DNA from: Frankiaceae bacterium
GTDB taxonomy: Bacteria; Actinomycetota; Actinomycetes; JAFAQI01
Direction of reading: 5' to 3'
NCBI GenBank assembly: GCA_030840545.1
Contig: JAVEEH010000065.1
Location: forward strand, 1-19,714
Length of the DNA stretch: 19,714 nt
Part shown: piece by piece, positions 6,752 through 12,882 of the stretch
Layout of the letters: the number at the start of each line of letters is the position of its first letter
How positions within the stretch are numbered: position 1 is the stretch's first letter
Notes under the pieces: generated by a model
Seen by the model: only the letters and a program-made list of their open reading frames with translations
Told to the model about the DNA's origin: nothing
Databases searched by the model: none
Made by a program: the position numbers and the translations under genes

Positions 6752-9424
6752 TCAGGCGATCCGCCGGGTGAGATCGACGCGGCCGCGGGTCACGCTGCCC
6801 GCGACGACGATCGCCAGCACCGGGGCCGCCAGCACGAGCAGGGCCAGCCAGCGCAGCGGCACGGTGAACGGGTAGGACGTGCTGCCTTGCAGCAGCGAGA
6901 CCCCGACCAGGCAGCCCAGGGCGAGGCCCAGCACCGAGCCGAGCGCGCCGACGGCCGCCGCCTGTGCCATGGCGTGCACCCGGCGCCGCGACGGTGAGGC
7001 TCCGACGGCGGCGAGGGTCGCCATGTCGGCCCGCGACTCCGCCATCGCCAGCGCGACGGCGATCGACGTGCCCGCCAGCGTCGCCAGGGCGGCGGCACCG
7101 ACCAGTGCGAGCAGGATCAGGCCCAGACCGCCGTGGTAGCCGCGCTCCACCATGACGAACCCGGTGTTGCCGAGGGCGTGCCGCAGGGTGTCTTCCTCAG
7201 CCTTGCTCGGCAGGTGAGCGGTGCGAAGGAGTGCCTCTCGCCCGATGACCGGCCAGTGGTGGGCGGCCGCGGTTGCTGCCGAGACCAGCACCTGGCCGGA
7301 CCCCGCGGAGAGCGGCACGTCCGGCACGGTGAGCGCTGCGAGCCTCGTGGTCACCACGTGCGGGCGGCTGTTGCCGGTCACGAGGTCGATGCCGACTCGG
7401 CCGTGGTCGGCGTAACCGCGCTGGATGACCACCGCTCCGCCACTCGCGAGCGTCTGTCCCGCGAGCACGACGTGCCGCCCGGCCAGGATGTCGACCGCCG
7501 TCGCGTCGGCGACCTGCACGGTGCCGCCGTCGCACGAGGTGTCACCGTTGTCCTGGCAGAGCGCCACCCGGGCATAGATCGCGCCGAACTGTCCGGCGTG
7601 CGGCGGCGGTCCGATCTGGCCCACACTGCCGACATCCGTGACGGCGAACAGGCTGCGCGCAGCGGCGACGTGGGCGGCCAGCTCGGTGTCGGTCTGCCCC
7701 GAGATGAGAGCGGTCCCGACCGGCGTGTAGGGCAGATAGGAACGACGGTTGCGCACGTCGGTGCTGGACGCGACGAACAGCACCAGCACGGCGCCGGCCA
7801 CGACCGTGGCCACCGCGGCAGCGGCCGGCGCCGTGCGGTGCCGGTGCCGGGCGGCGTCGCGGGTGGCCAGCCGCAGCGAGAGCGGGAGGCGATGTGCCAG
7901 CCGACCGATGCGGGTCAGCAGCGCGGGGCAGCTTCGGGCGAGCCCGGCCAGCGTCAACGCAGCACCCAGCGAGACCAGCGCCGTCCACCGGCCGTCGTGC
8001 GAGACGGCCGTGAACGAGTGGGCGACCTGGCCGACCGACACCGACATGGCCGTGGTGGCGTTGTTGTCGAGCGAGTGGTGCCAGGCCACCGCGGAGCCGA
8101 TGACGACGAGCGGTCCCGCGACCAGTGCGGCCCAAGCCCACCGCGGGTTGCGCACCACCGCTGCGTCGGTCGGGAAGCGGGTGCTCAACATGTCGAGCAC
8201 CGGGAGCCGGGCGCTGCTGCGGGCGGGGATGACCGCGGCGAGCACACCGGCCAGGACGCCGACCGCGCACACAGCCGCGATCGCGAGAGGTCGTCCGTCG
8301 AGTGGACCGAACGCCGTGTCGACGACGTGTTCCAGCAGCGGTCGCGCGAGGAAGACCGCGACCACACCCGCGACGACGCCGGCGGCAGCGCCGAGGAGCC
8401 CGAGCACGACGCCCTGGGCGAGCACCACCCGGCGGACGTCGCGTTCGTCACCGCCGGTGGCCCGCAACAGGCCGAGCTCGCGGACCTGCCGCCGGGTGCC
8501 GACCGCGAACGCGGTGCCCGCGAGCAGCACGATCTCGGCGATGCCGAACCCGATGACGCTGCTGAGGACGGCGATGACCTGCGCGTTGATGAGTGTTCCA
8601 GCGGACTGGAGCAGGCGGGACGGGTGTTCCCACTGCTGCCGGGTCTCGTAGACGACGCCGCGGGCGGCCAGGGCCGCGTGCAGATCCGGGGCCTGATGGC
8701 CCGGGAACGTGATGAGCCAGGTCGGTTCGCCGTAGGCCTGCCGCTGAAACGCCGGCATGCCGCCGAACGCAGCGAGGGGGGCAATGACCTCCTCGGCGGA
8801 CAACGAACGCGGGTCGCGGATGATCGCGGTGACGGTCACGGCACCCAGGCCGCTGACGTCGGCGTGGCTTCCGACTGACAGTTTCAACCGGTGCGCGAGC
8901 GAGTCGGTCACGGCGACCTCGCCGGACGGACTGGGCGCCGAGCCGGTGATGACGCTGAACAGGCCGCTCCCGACCGGGTCGCTGAGGTCGACCGGGCGGG
9001 CGGTGACCTGACTCGCACGCCGGCCCGCCGTGATGCTGACGCCCTTGCTGTTGTCGGCCGAGGGTGTGAGCGTCGCGCCGGCCGGGAGCCACGAGGCCAG
9101 GTCGACGGAGCCGGGGGACTGCTTCCCTTCGGCGGAGCCCTCGGAGCTGACGGGTTCGCCGGAATAGCTCTGGCCGCGGCCGATCGCGGACGCGGCTGGA
9201 AACAGTCGGGTGTATTGGGTGACGTTCGCGATCGCGTCGGCACTTCCGAGATAGCGAGCCGCGGCCTGCCCGGCTGAAAGGCGGGCAGTGCTGATCGTCA
9301 CGAGCGCGAAGGTGCCGGCGAGGACCGGGATCGCGACGAGGGCAGCGATGAGCGCCGAGCGCGCGGGCGCCTTGCGCACGAGACGCCAGGCGAGACGGAA
9401 CGTCGCCCTCCATCGGGTCGTCAT
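6752..9424 (-). CDS. FtsX-like ABC transporter permease
   Basis: This is a large membrane subunit of an ABC exporter of the FtsX/MacB-like class. The 890 residues read as a duplicated FtsX unit. An N-terminal helix (about 24-45) is followed by an extracytoplasmic domain (about 46-275). The first FtsX helix set (about 280-420) contains RRQVRELGLLRATGG. Further helices lie near 429-450 and in the middle, followed by a second outer domain with two close cysteines (about 620-628) that could form a disulfide. The final FtsX set (about 765-880) contains ESRADMATLAAVGAS. The ATG at 9424 was chosen because it overlaps the stop of the ATPase gene by four bases and gives a normal N-terminus; the longer frame upstream is the ATPase gene out of frame. 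The substrate is unknown: a lipid, peptide or antibiotic is typical for the class. Confidence 0.9.
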   Translation of the reverse strand: MTTRWRATFRLAWRLVRKAPARSALIAALVAIPVLAGTFALVTISTARLSAGQAAARYLGSADAIANVTQYTRLFPAASAIGRGQSYSGEPVSSEGSAEGKQSPGSVDLASWLPAGATLTPSADNSKGVSITAGRRASQVTARPVDLSDPVGSGLFSVITGSAPSPSGEVAVTDSLAHRLKLSVGSHADVSGLGAVTVTAIIRDPRSLSAEEVIAPLAAFGGMPAFQRQAYGEPTWLITFPGHQAPDLHAALAARGVVYETRQQWEHPSRLLQSAGTLINAQVIAVLSSVIGFGIAEIVLLAGTAFAVGTRRQVRELGLLRATGGDERDVRRVVLAQGVVLGLLGAAAGVVAGVVAVFLARPLLEHVVDTAFGPLDGRPLAIAAVCAVGVLAGVLAAVIPARSSARLPVLDMLSTRFPTDAAVVRNPRWAWAALVAGPLVVIGSAVAWHHSLDNNATTAMSVSVGQVAHSFTAVSHDGRWTALVSLGAALTLAGLARSCPALLTRIGRLAHRLPLSLRLATRDAARHRHRTAPAAAAVATVVAGAVLVLFVASSTDVRNRRSYLPYTPVGTALISGQTDTELAAHVAAARSLFAVTDVGSVGQIGPPPHAGQFGAIYARVALCQDNGDTSCDGGTVQVADATAVDILAGRHVVLAGQTLASGGAVVIQRGYADHGRVGIDLVTGNSRPHVVTTRLAALTVPDVPLSAGSGQVLVSAATAAAHHWPVIGREALLRTAHLPSKAEEDTLRHALGNTGFVMVERGYHGGLGLILLALVGAAALATLAGTSIAVALAMAESRADMATLAAVGASPSRRRVHAMAQAAAVGALGSVLGLALGCLVGVSLLQGSTSYPFTVPLRWLALLVLAAPVLAIVVAGSVTRGRVDLTRRIA

Positions 9425-10149
9425 GGTCGGCCGCCGGACACCATCGCGTCGCCGTTGGGAGTGCGGGGCTCGTTGACCGCCTCGTCCACGACGCGGCCGT
9501 CGCGCAGGAACACGACGCGGTCGGCCCAGGCGGCATGCCGTGACTCGTGCGTGACCAGGACGGCTGCCGCGCCGCCCTCGCACTGCTCGCGCATCAGTCG
9601 CAGCACCGACTCGCCGGTCGTCGTGTCGAGGGCGCCGGTGGGCTCGTCGGCCAGGAGCAGGCGGCGGGCACCGATGAACGCCCGCGCGATCGCAACCCGT
9701 TGCTGCTGTCCGCCGGAGAGGTCATCGGGAAAGCGGTCGGCGACGTCGGCGAGTCCGAACCGCTCGAGGGTCGCGAGCGCCTCGGCCTTGGCGGCGCGCA
9801 GCCCGACCCCGTCGAGCTCGCGCGGCAGCGACACGTTCTCGGCGGCGGTCAGTGCGGGCAGCAGGTTGAGGTCCTGGAAGACATAGCCGATGCTGCGACG
9901 CCGCAGCGCCGCTACCGCGCGCGTGCTGAGCTCGCCGAGGTTCACGCCGTCGACGCTGACGGTGCCGCTGGTCGGGGCGTCGAGGCCGCCGGCGAGGTTG
10001 AGCAGCGTCGACTTCCCGGACCCGCTGGGTCCCATCACGGCCACCAGCTCACCCGGCTCGACCGACAACGTGACCGCGTCGAGCGCGGTCACCGCGGTCG
10101 CACCGTGGCCGTGCACCCGGCTCACGTTCTGCAAGGACAGCAGCGTCAT
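9421..10149 (-). CDS. ABC transporter ATP-binding protein (MacB/LolD-like)
   Basis: This is the cytoplasmic ATPase that powers the FtsX-type permease encoded directly downstream. The 242 residues hold every nucleotide-binding element: Walker A GPSGSGKST (40-48), Q-loop Gln92 in YVFQDLNLLP, signature LSGGQ (144-148), Walker B LLLADE ending in Glu169, and H-loop His201. The sequence around the Q-loop and the DEPTGALD stretch place it in the MacB/LolD/FtsE-type family rather than among import ATPases. The start at 10149 gives an ATGA overlap with the padR-like stop and is preceded by a GGGG ribosome-binding stretch. The longer upstream frame lies inside the PadR gene and is discarded. It forms one operon with the PadR gene and the permease. 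Confidence 0.95.
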   Translation of the reverse strand: MTLLSLQNVSRVHGHGATAVTALDAVTLSVEPGELVAVMGPSGSGKSTLLNLAGGLDAPTSGTVSVDGVNLGELSTRAVAALRRRSIGYVFQDLNLLPALTAAENVSLPRELDGVGLRAAKAEALATLERFGLADVADRFPDDLSGGQQQRVAIARAFIGARRLLLADEPTGALDTTTGESVLRLMREQCEGGAAAVLVTHESRHAAWADRVVFLRDGRVVDEAVNEPRTPNGDAMVSGGRP

Positions 10150-10682
10150 CGACGTACCCCATTCTTGAATGCCTGGTTGTTGAGCAGCCGTTCTTCGCAG
10201 CTGTCCAGCCAGCGCACCTCGGCCTCTGCCTGGAAGATCAATGAGTCGAGCGCGAGGAGCCACGCGAGGTCGTCCTCACCGGCGTGGAACTTCTGCCGGG
10301 TGAGGTCCTGCAGGTCGCGCAGGGTCGCCGTGCGCTGTGCCTGCACGACCTCACGAACGTCGACGCCGGCGACCGACAGGGCGAGCGACAGCTTGATCGC
10401 GAGCTCGTCGCGCGGCCGGTCGGCACGGGCAACCGGGGTCGCGAACCACCGCTGCAGCTCGACCCGGCCTGCATCGGTCAGCGCATAGATCTGGTGGCCG
10501 TCCCCGTCGTCACCCGCGGCGTCGACGAGCCCATCGCGCTCGAGCCGGGACAGCGTCGTGTAGATCTGCCCGATGTTGAGCGGCCAGGTCCCGCCGGTGC
10601 GCTCCTTGAAGGTCGTGTGCAGCTGGTAGCCGTACATCGGCTGCTCGTCGAGCAGGGCCAGCAGTCCCAGCTTGACCGACAC
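10146..10682 (-). CDS. PadR-family transcriptional regulator
   Basis: This is a predicted dimeric winged-helix repressor. The 178 residues have the PadR N-terminal domain: MYGYQLHTTFKERTGG is followed by the recognition region GQIYTTLSRLERDGLV and a wing with GDGHQIYALTDAGR (about 15-75). A helical C-terminal dimerisation region runs from about 90 to 178, with the LDSLIFQAEAEVRWLDSCEERL helix typical of two-domain PadR proteins. The GTG start at 10682 is preceded by AAGGGGG. It is the first gene of a three-gene operon with an ABC ATPase and permease. PadR proteins commonly repress adjacent exporters and themselves and are released by the exported compound. Autoregulation through the adjacent dyad is an inference. 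Confidence 0.93.
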   Translation of the reverse strand: MSVKLGLLALLDEQPMYGYQLHTTFKERTGGTWPLNIGQIYTTLSRLERDGLVDAAGDDGDGHQIYALTDAGRVELQRWFATPVARADRPRDELAIKLSLALSVAGVDVREVVQAQRTATLRDLQDLTRQKFHAGEDDLAWLLALDSLIFQAEAEVRWLDSCEERLLNNQAFKNGVRR

Positions 10683-10692
10683 CGCGCACCCC

Positions 10693-10740
10693 CTTGGCGA
10701 CTACATACGCAGTATGCATACCGGGTAAGTAGTCGTCAAG
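10693..10740. promoter_or_regulatory. Long dyad, predicted PadR operator
   Basis: A 48-base inverted repeat is centred between 10716 and 10717, with 20 of 24 positions symmetric. The core GTATGCATAC (10712-10721) is perfect. The outer arms CGACTAC (10698-10704) and GTAGTCG (10729-10735) are also perfect and share the same centre. The dyad covers both predicted promoter hexamers of the PadR-ABC operon, so a bound repressor would block polymerase. PadR operators are usually shorter inverted repeats; the length here suggests two bound dimers or one extended site. Confidence 0.7.
10711..10739 (-). promoter_or_regulatory. Predicted promoter of the PadR-ABC operon
   Basis: Read on the minus strand, TTGACG (10739-10734) is followed 17 bases later by CATACT (10716-10711). 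These are good matches to the housekeeping -35 and -10 hexamers at optimal spacing. The predicted start point falls near 10704, giving a leader of about 20 bases with the AAGGGGG ribosome-binding site before the GTG at 10682. Confidence 0.65.
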
Positions 10741-10756
10741 CGACGCGTCTGGCGGC

Positions 10757-11251
10757 CTAGCGGTAGTTCTGGAACTGCAGCGGGATACCGAAGTCGGCCT
10801 CGCGGAGCATCGCGATGACGATTTGCAGGTCGTCCCGCTTCTTCGACGACACCCGCACCGTGTCGCCCTGCACCTGCGACTGCACGCCCTTGGGGCCGTC
10901 TGCCTTGATGCGCTTGACGATGGCCCGCGCCTTCTCGTCGTCGATGCCCTGGCGGATGGTCACGAGCAGCCGCGACGTGCCACCGGCGGCCGCCTCCGGG
11001 TCGCCGTGGTCGAGGGCCTTGAGGGAGACGTTGCGTTTGATCAGCCGCTCCTTGAACACGTCGAGGACGGCCTTGACCCGGTCGTCGCTGTTGGCCTTGA
11101 TCTCGACACCGGCCTCGCCGCTCCAGGTGATCGAGGCGCCGGTGTTCTTGAAGTCGAAGCGCTGTCCGACCTCCTTGGCGGCCTGGTTGACGGCGTTGTC
11201 GACCTCCTGTCGGTCGACCTTGCTCACCACGTCAAACGAGGAGTCAGCCAC
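10757..11251 (-). CDS. yajQ: YajQ-family (DUF520) nucleotide-binding protein
   Basis: The 164 residues match the full length of the YajQ family, with the N-terminal SSFDVVSKVDRQEVDNAVNQA, the central RFDFKNTGASI and the C-terminal VRVSSKKRDDLQ..IAMLRE...F.IPLQFQNYR. Proteins of this family bind nucleotides or tRNA, and some (Xanthomonas) bind cyclic di-GMP and act with a transcription factor; the role in actinobacteria is not settled. The GTG start at 11251 is preceded by a GGAGG ribosome-binding site. The gene lies just upstream of tRNA-Tyr on the opposite strand. In Streptomyces yajQ also sits next to this tRNA cluster (recalled knowledge). Confidence 0.95.
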   Translation of the reverse strand: MADSSFDVVSKVDRQEVDNAVNQAAKEVGQRFDFKNTGASITWSGEAGVEIKANSDDRVKAVLDVFKERLIKRNVSLKALDHGDPEAAAGGTSRLLVTIRQGIDDEKARAIVKRIKADGPKGVQSQVQGDTVRVSSKKRDDLQIVIAMLREADFGIPLQFQNYR

Positions 11252-11264
11252 GTGGCGCCTCCGC

Positions 11265-11270
11265 TATTCT
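11265..11270 (+). promoter_or_regulatory. Possible -10 box of tRNA-Tyr
   Basis: TATTCT lies 17 bases before the tRNA-Tyr 5' end, in the short gap shared with yajQ. I find no convincing -35 element at 16-18 bases upstream, so this is a weak call. Confidence 0.3.
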
Positions 11271-11287
11271 GTCGAGCGCGCAATCCA

Positions 11288-11372
11288 GGCGGGTTGCCCG
11301 AGTGGTCAAAGGGAGCGGACTGTAAATCCGCCGGCTCAGCCTACGATGGTTCGAACCCATCACCCGCCACCA
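11288..11372 (+). tRNA. tRNA-Tyr (anticodon GTA)
   Basis: This is a class II tRNA. The acceptor stem GGCGGGT (11288-11294) pairs with ACCCGCC (11362-11368), followed by discriminator A and an encoded CCA (11370-11372). The anticodon arm is GCGGA-CTGTAAA-TCCGC with GTA at 11322-11324. A long variable arm (about 11331-11345) and the T-loop GGTTCGAACC agree with tRNA-Tyr. Its 3' part overlaps the antisense end of the peptidase-like gene. Confidence 0.97.
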
Positions 11373-12030
11373 GCAGTGACCTTCCGCGGGCCGTGATCAC
11401 GGACGTGGCGGCGACGCCGACAGCCGACAGCTCGGCCTTGCTGCCGGCGCCGGCCGAGTCGACGATGACGCCGGAGCACTCGGGGATGCCGAGCACGGTG
11501 ACGTCGTCGGCGCAGAGAGCGGCGCGCACCCACGCCGGCCGGCTGCCGTCGAAATGCGGTACGACGACATGGCCGGGCACGAGCCCGAGGCCTGGCCCGA
11601 GGGTCGGGTTCCCCCGCCATTGCGGCAGCAGCGTCACTGCGCAGGCCACCATCGCGCCCGCGCTGGAGCCCATGACCGGACAGCCCGCGGCATGCCGACT
11701 CGCGATGACGGCGCCGAGCCCGGTCTCGACCAAGGCGTCGCGCAGCACCCGCGGCGAGCCTCCGGTCATCACGACGTAGCCGGCGCCTTCGACCGCGGTC
11801 GCCGCTTCGTCCGGGCGGCGGCGGGCGTCCGGCGCAGCCGTGGCGTCGGCCCCGAGGCTCTGGAAGTAGCGAACGGCGTTGGCGCCGGTGCGGGTGTAGT
11901 CGCTGCCCGGCCGCGAAGCGAGCGGGACGATGACCACTGGCCCGTCGCCCGCCCGGCGCAGCAGGATCTCGTCCATCGGCCGGCACGCTTCGGTGAGCTC
12001 GTTGCCGCCTTGCAGGAACACCGTCGGCAT
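11341..12030 (-). CDS. Peptidase S51 / cyanophycinase-like protein
   Basis: This is a predicted cytoplasmic serine hydrolase with the class I glutamine-amidotransferase-like fold used by dipeptidase E and cyanophycinases. The 229 residues show VVMTGGSP (86-93), the nucleophile elbow GSSAGAM with Ser123, and His159 in VVVPHFDGSRPAW as the likely catalytic histidine. Known relatives cleave Asp-X dipeptides or cyanophycin; the substrate here is unknown. The ATG at 12030 was chosen because the longer upstream frame only reads antisense through tRNA-Thr. The ribosome-binding site is weak. There is no earlier stop, so the last nine residues are encoded opposite the 3' 32 bases of tRNA-Tyr. The gene is wedged between two tRNA genes on the other strand. 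Confidence 0.85.
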   Translation of the reverse strand: MPTVFLQGGNELTEACRPMDEILLRRAGDGPVVIVPLASRPGSDYTRTGANAVRYFQSLGADATAAPDARRRPDEAATAVEGAGYVVMTGGSPRVLRDALVETGLGAVIASRHAAGCPVMGSSAGAMVACAVTLLPQWRGNPTLGPGLGLVPGHVVVPHFDGSRPAWVRAALCADDVTVLGIPECSGVIVDSAGAGSKAELSAVGVAATSVITARGRSLLVAGDGFEPS

Positions 12031-12045
12031 GCGCTCAGCATGCCC

Positions 12046-12063
12046 CTGCGGACCGGTCCGCAG
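12046..12063. promoter_or_regulatory. Perfect 18-base palindrome between peptidase gene and tRNA-Thr
   Basis: CTGCGGACC followed by its exact reverse complement GGTCCGCAG forms a perfect dyad. It lies 15 bases upstream of the peptidase ATG and just upstream of the tRNA-Thr -10 box, in a 59-base divergent gap. It could be an operator for the peptidase gene, or a 7-pair hairpin with a CCGG loop in its leader. No regulator can be assigned. Confidence 0.5.
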
Positions 12064-12069
12064 CCCGTG

Positions 12070-12075
12070 TAATCT
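12070..12075 (+). promoter_or_regulatory. Possible -10 box of tRNA-Thr
   Basis: TAATCT lies 14 bases upstream of the tRNA-Thr 5' end, a good -10 match in very GC-rich surroundings. The position expected for the -35 box (12047-12052, TGCGGA) is poor and lies in the palindrome. Confidence 0.4.
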
Positions 12076-12089
12076 GGCTGCGCTTCCCG

Positions 12090-12162
12090 GCCCCCTTAGC
12101 TCAGTCGGCAGAGCGTCTCCATGGTAAGGAGAAGGTCTACGGTTCGATTCCGTAAGGGGGCT
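12090..12162 (+). tRNA. tRNA-Thr (anticodon GGT)
   Basis: The acceptor stem GCCCCCT (12090-12096) pairs with AGGGGGC (12155-12161), with discriminator T at 12162 and no encoded CCA. The anticodon arm TCTCC-ATGGTAA-GGAGA carries GGT at 12123-12125. The D-arm (GCTCAGTCGGCAGAGC) and T-arm (TACGGTTCGATTCCGTA) are canonical. Confidence 0.97.
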
Positions 12163-12231
12163 CTGCACCGCAGTCCAGCCTGCGCCCGCCTCTCCGCCCG
12201 CCGGCCCGCGCCCGGGCCTCCGCCGCCAGGT

Positions 12232-12245
12232 GTGAGACGCCTCAC
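12232..12245 (+). terminator. Weak hairpin after tRNA-Thr
   Basis: GTGAG and CTCAC flank a four-base ACGC loop, followed by CCTTT. It could help end the tRNA-Thr transcript, but the stem is only five pairs and the T run only three. Confidence 0.25.
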
Positions 12246-12260
12246 CCTTTGGTCAGGGAT

Positions 12261-12286
12261 GGAATCCGTCGACGTAAGGATTGGTT
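12261..12286 (+). promoter_or_regulatory. Sigma-R/sigma-H type (ECF) promoter of the 57-residue protein gene
   Basis: GGAAT (12261-12265), exactly 18 bases, then GTT (12284-12286) is identical to the Streptomyces sigma-R consensus GGAAT-N18-GTT; the Mycobacterium SigH consensus is similar. Transcription would begin near 12293, leaving a leader of about 18 bases that contains the AGGAG ribosome-binding site before the ATG at 12311. The order and spacing are right for a functional promoter. The assignment to a thiol-stress sigma factor is inference. Confidence 0.6.
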
Positions 12287-12310
12287 CTATTCATTGGAGA
12301 GGAGAACCAC

Positions 12311-12484
12311 ATGTTGACCTTCATCGACATCACCGGGACGGTGGGCAGCGAGCACGCTCGCGACATGCACCGAGCGGCCAAGGCCTACCGCGCCAGCCGG
12401 GTCGGCCGCCCCGAGCACTCTGCGTTCCGGGACTTCCTGGCCCGGACACAGCTCGGCCCGGTGGACAACTACCGCAGCCGCTGA
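12311..12484 (+). CDS. Unrecognised 57-residue small protein
   Basis: This is a short but well-equipped gene. It has an ideal AGGAG ribosome-binding site six bases before the ATG at 12311, an ECF-type promoter upstream and a strong terminator 13 bases after the stop. The product begins MLTFIDITGTVGSEHARDMH, is rich in Arg, Ala and His, has no cysteine, no signal peptide and no membrane helix, and probably forms one or two helices (about 13-50) after a short beta-like start. I do not recognise the family. An in-frame start at 12281 would add ten residues but lies inside the promoter. The gene is a stand-alone transcription unit between tRNA-Thr and tRNA-Met. A small cytosolic stress protein is possible, but no function is assigned. 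Confidence 0.75.
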   Translation: MLTFIDITGTVGSEHARDMHRAAKAYRASRVGRPEHSAFRDFLARTQLGPVDNYRSR

Positions 12485-12497
12485 CCCGCGACATCGC

Positions 12498-12531
12498 ACC
12501 CCGGCGTCGGGACAACGGACGCCGGGGTTTT
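12498..12531 (+). terminator. Intrinsic terminator of the small protein gene
   Basis: CCCCGGCGTC (12499-12508) pairs perfectly with GACGCCGGGG (12518-12527) across a nine-base loop, followed by TTTT (12528-12531). An extra A-T pair closes the stem. This is a strong rho-independent terminator separating the small gene from tRNA-Met. Confidence 0.9.
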
Positions 12532-12572
12532 CGATGCCCCCTGTGGCAGAATGTGTCGGCTCGGGGTCCCGC

Positions 12573-12646
12573 GGCGGAGTAGCTCAGCCAGGCAGAGCAA
12601 GCGGCTCATAATCGCTGTGTCGCCGGTTCAAATCCGGCCTCCGCTA
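12573..12646 (+). tRNA. tRNA-Met (anticodon CAT), elongator type
   Basis: The acceptor stem GGCGGAG (12573-12579) pairs with CTCCGCT (12639-12645), the first pair being G-T. The discriminator is A and no CCA is encoded. The anticodon loop CTCATAA carries CAT at 12607-12609. The anticodon stem (AGCGG/TCGCT) lacks the three G-C pairs of initiator tRNA, so this is elongator methionine tRNA. A lysidine-modified tRNA-Ile also has CAT, but in Mycobacterium the tRNA directly before rpmG is metT, which supports Met. Confidence 0.93.
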
Positions 12647-12704
12647 CGCTTGCACGTCCGCTCGGAATTGCAGCTCCATCGAACAGAACGGAAGGGTCGG
12701 CACC

Positions 12705-12869
12705 GTGGCAGCCACCGACGTACGGCCGAAGATCACTCTGGCCTGCAACGAGTGCAAGCACCGCAACTACATCACCAAGAAGAACCGGCGCAACGACCCG
12801 GACCGCATGGAGCTCAAGAAGTTCTGCCCGAACTGCCGCCAGCACACCGTGCACCGGGAAACCCGCTAG
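12705..12869 (+). CDS. rpmG: 50S ribosomal protein L33
   Basis: This is a 54-residue component of the large ribosomal subunit. The sequence contains the family pattern ITLACNECKHRNYITKKNRRNDPDRMELKKFCPNCRQHT. Both CxxC pairs (Cys14/Cys17 and Cys41/Cys44) are intact, so it is the zinc-binding C+ form, whereas zinc-limited paralogues lack the cysteines. The GTG at 12705 is the only start giving a proper N-terminus and is preceded by GGAAGGG. The neighbouring tRNA-Met upstream and HadA/HadB genes downstream match the order known in Mycobacterium. A 13-base gap to the cyclase gene suggests co-transcription. Confidence 0.97.
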   Translation: MAATDVRPKITLACNECKHRNYITKKNRRNDPDRMELKKFCPNCRQHTVHRETR

Positions 12870-12882
12870 CGAGACCACGCGC

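Noticed and set aside
7133..8878. Plus-strand open frame of 581 codons opposite the permease
   Set aside because: It is an antisense shadow with no recognisable domain. The minus-strand frame has FtsX motifs and membrane helices.
12031..12168. N-terminal extension of the peptidase frame up to 12168
   Set aside because: The added residues read ESNRRPSPYHGDALPTELRG, which is the antisense translation of tRNA-Thr. The family homology starts at MPTVFLQGG (12030).
12281..12310. Upstream start for the small protein at 12281
   Set aside because: It would place coding sequence inside the promoter and before the ribosome-binding site.
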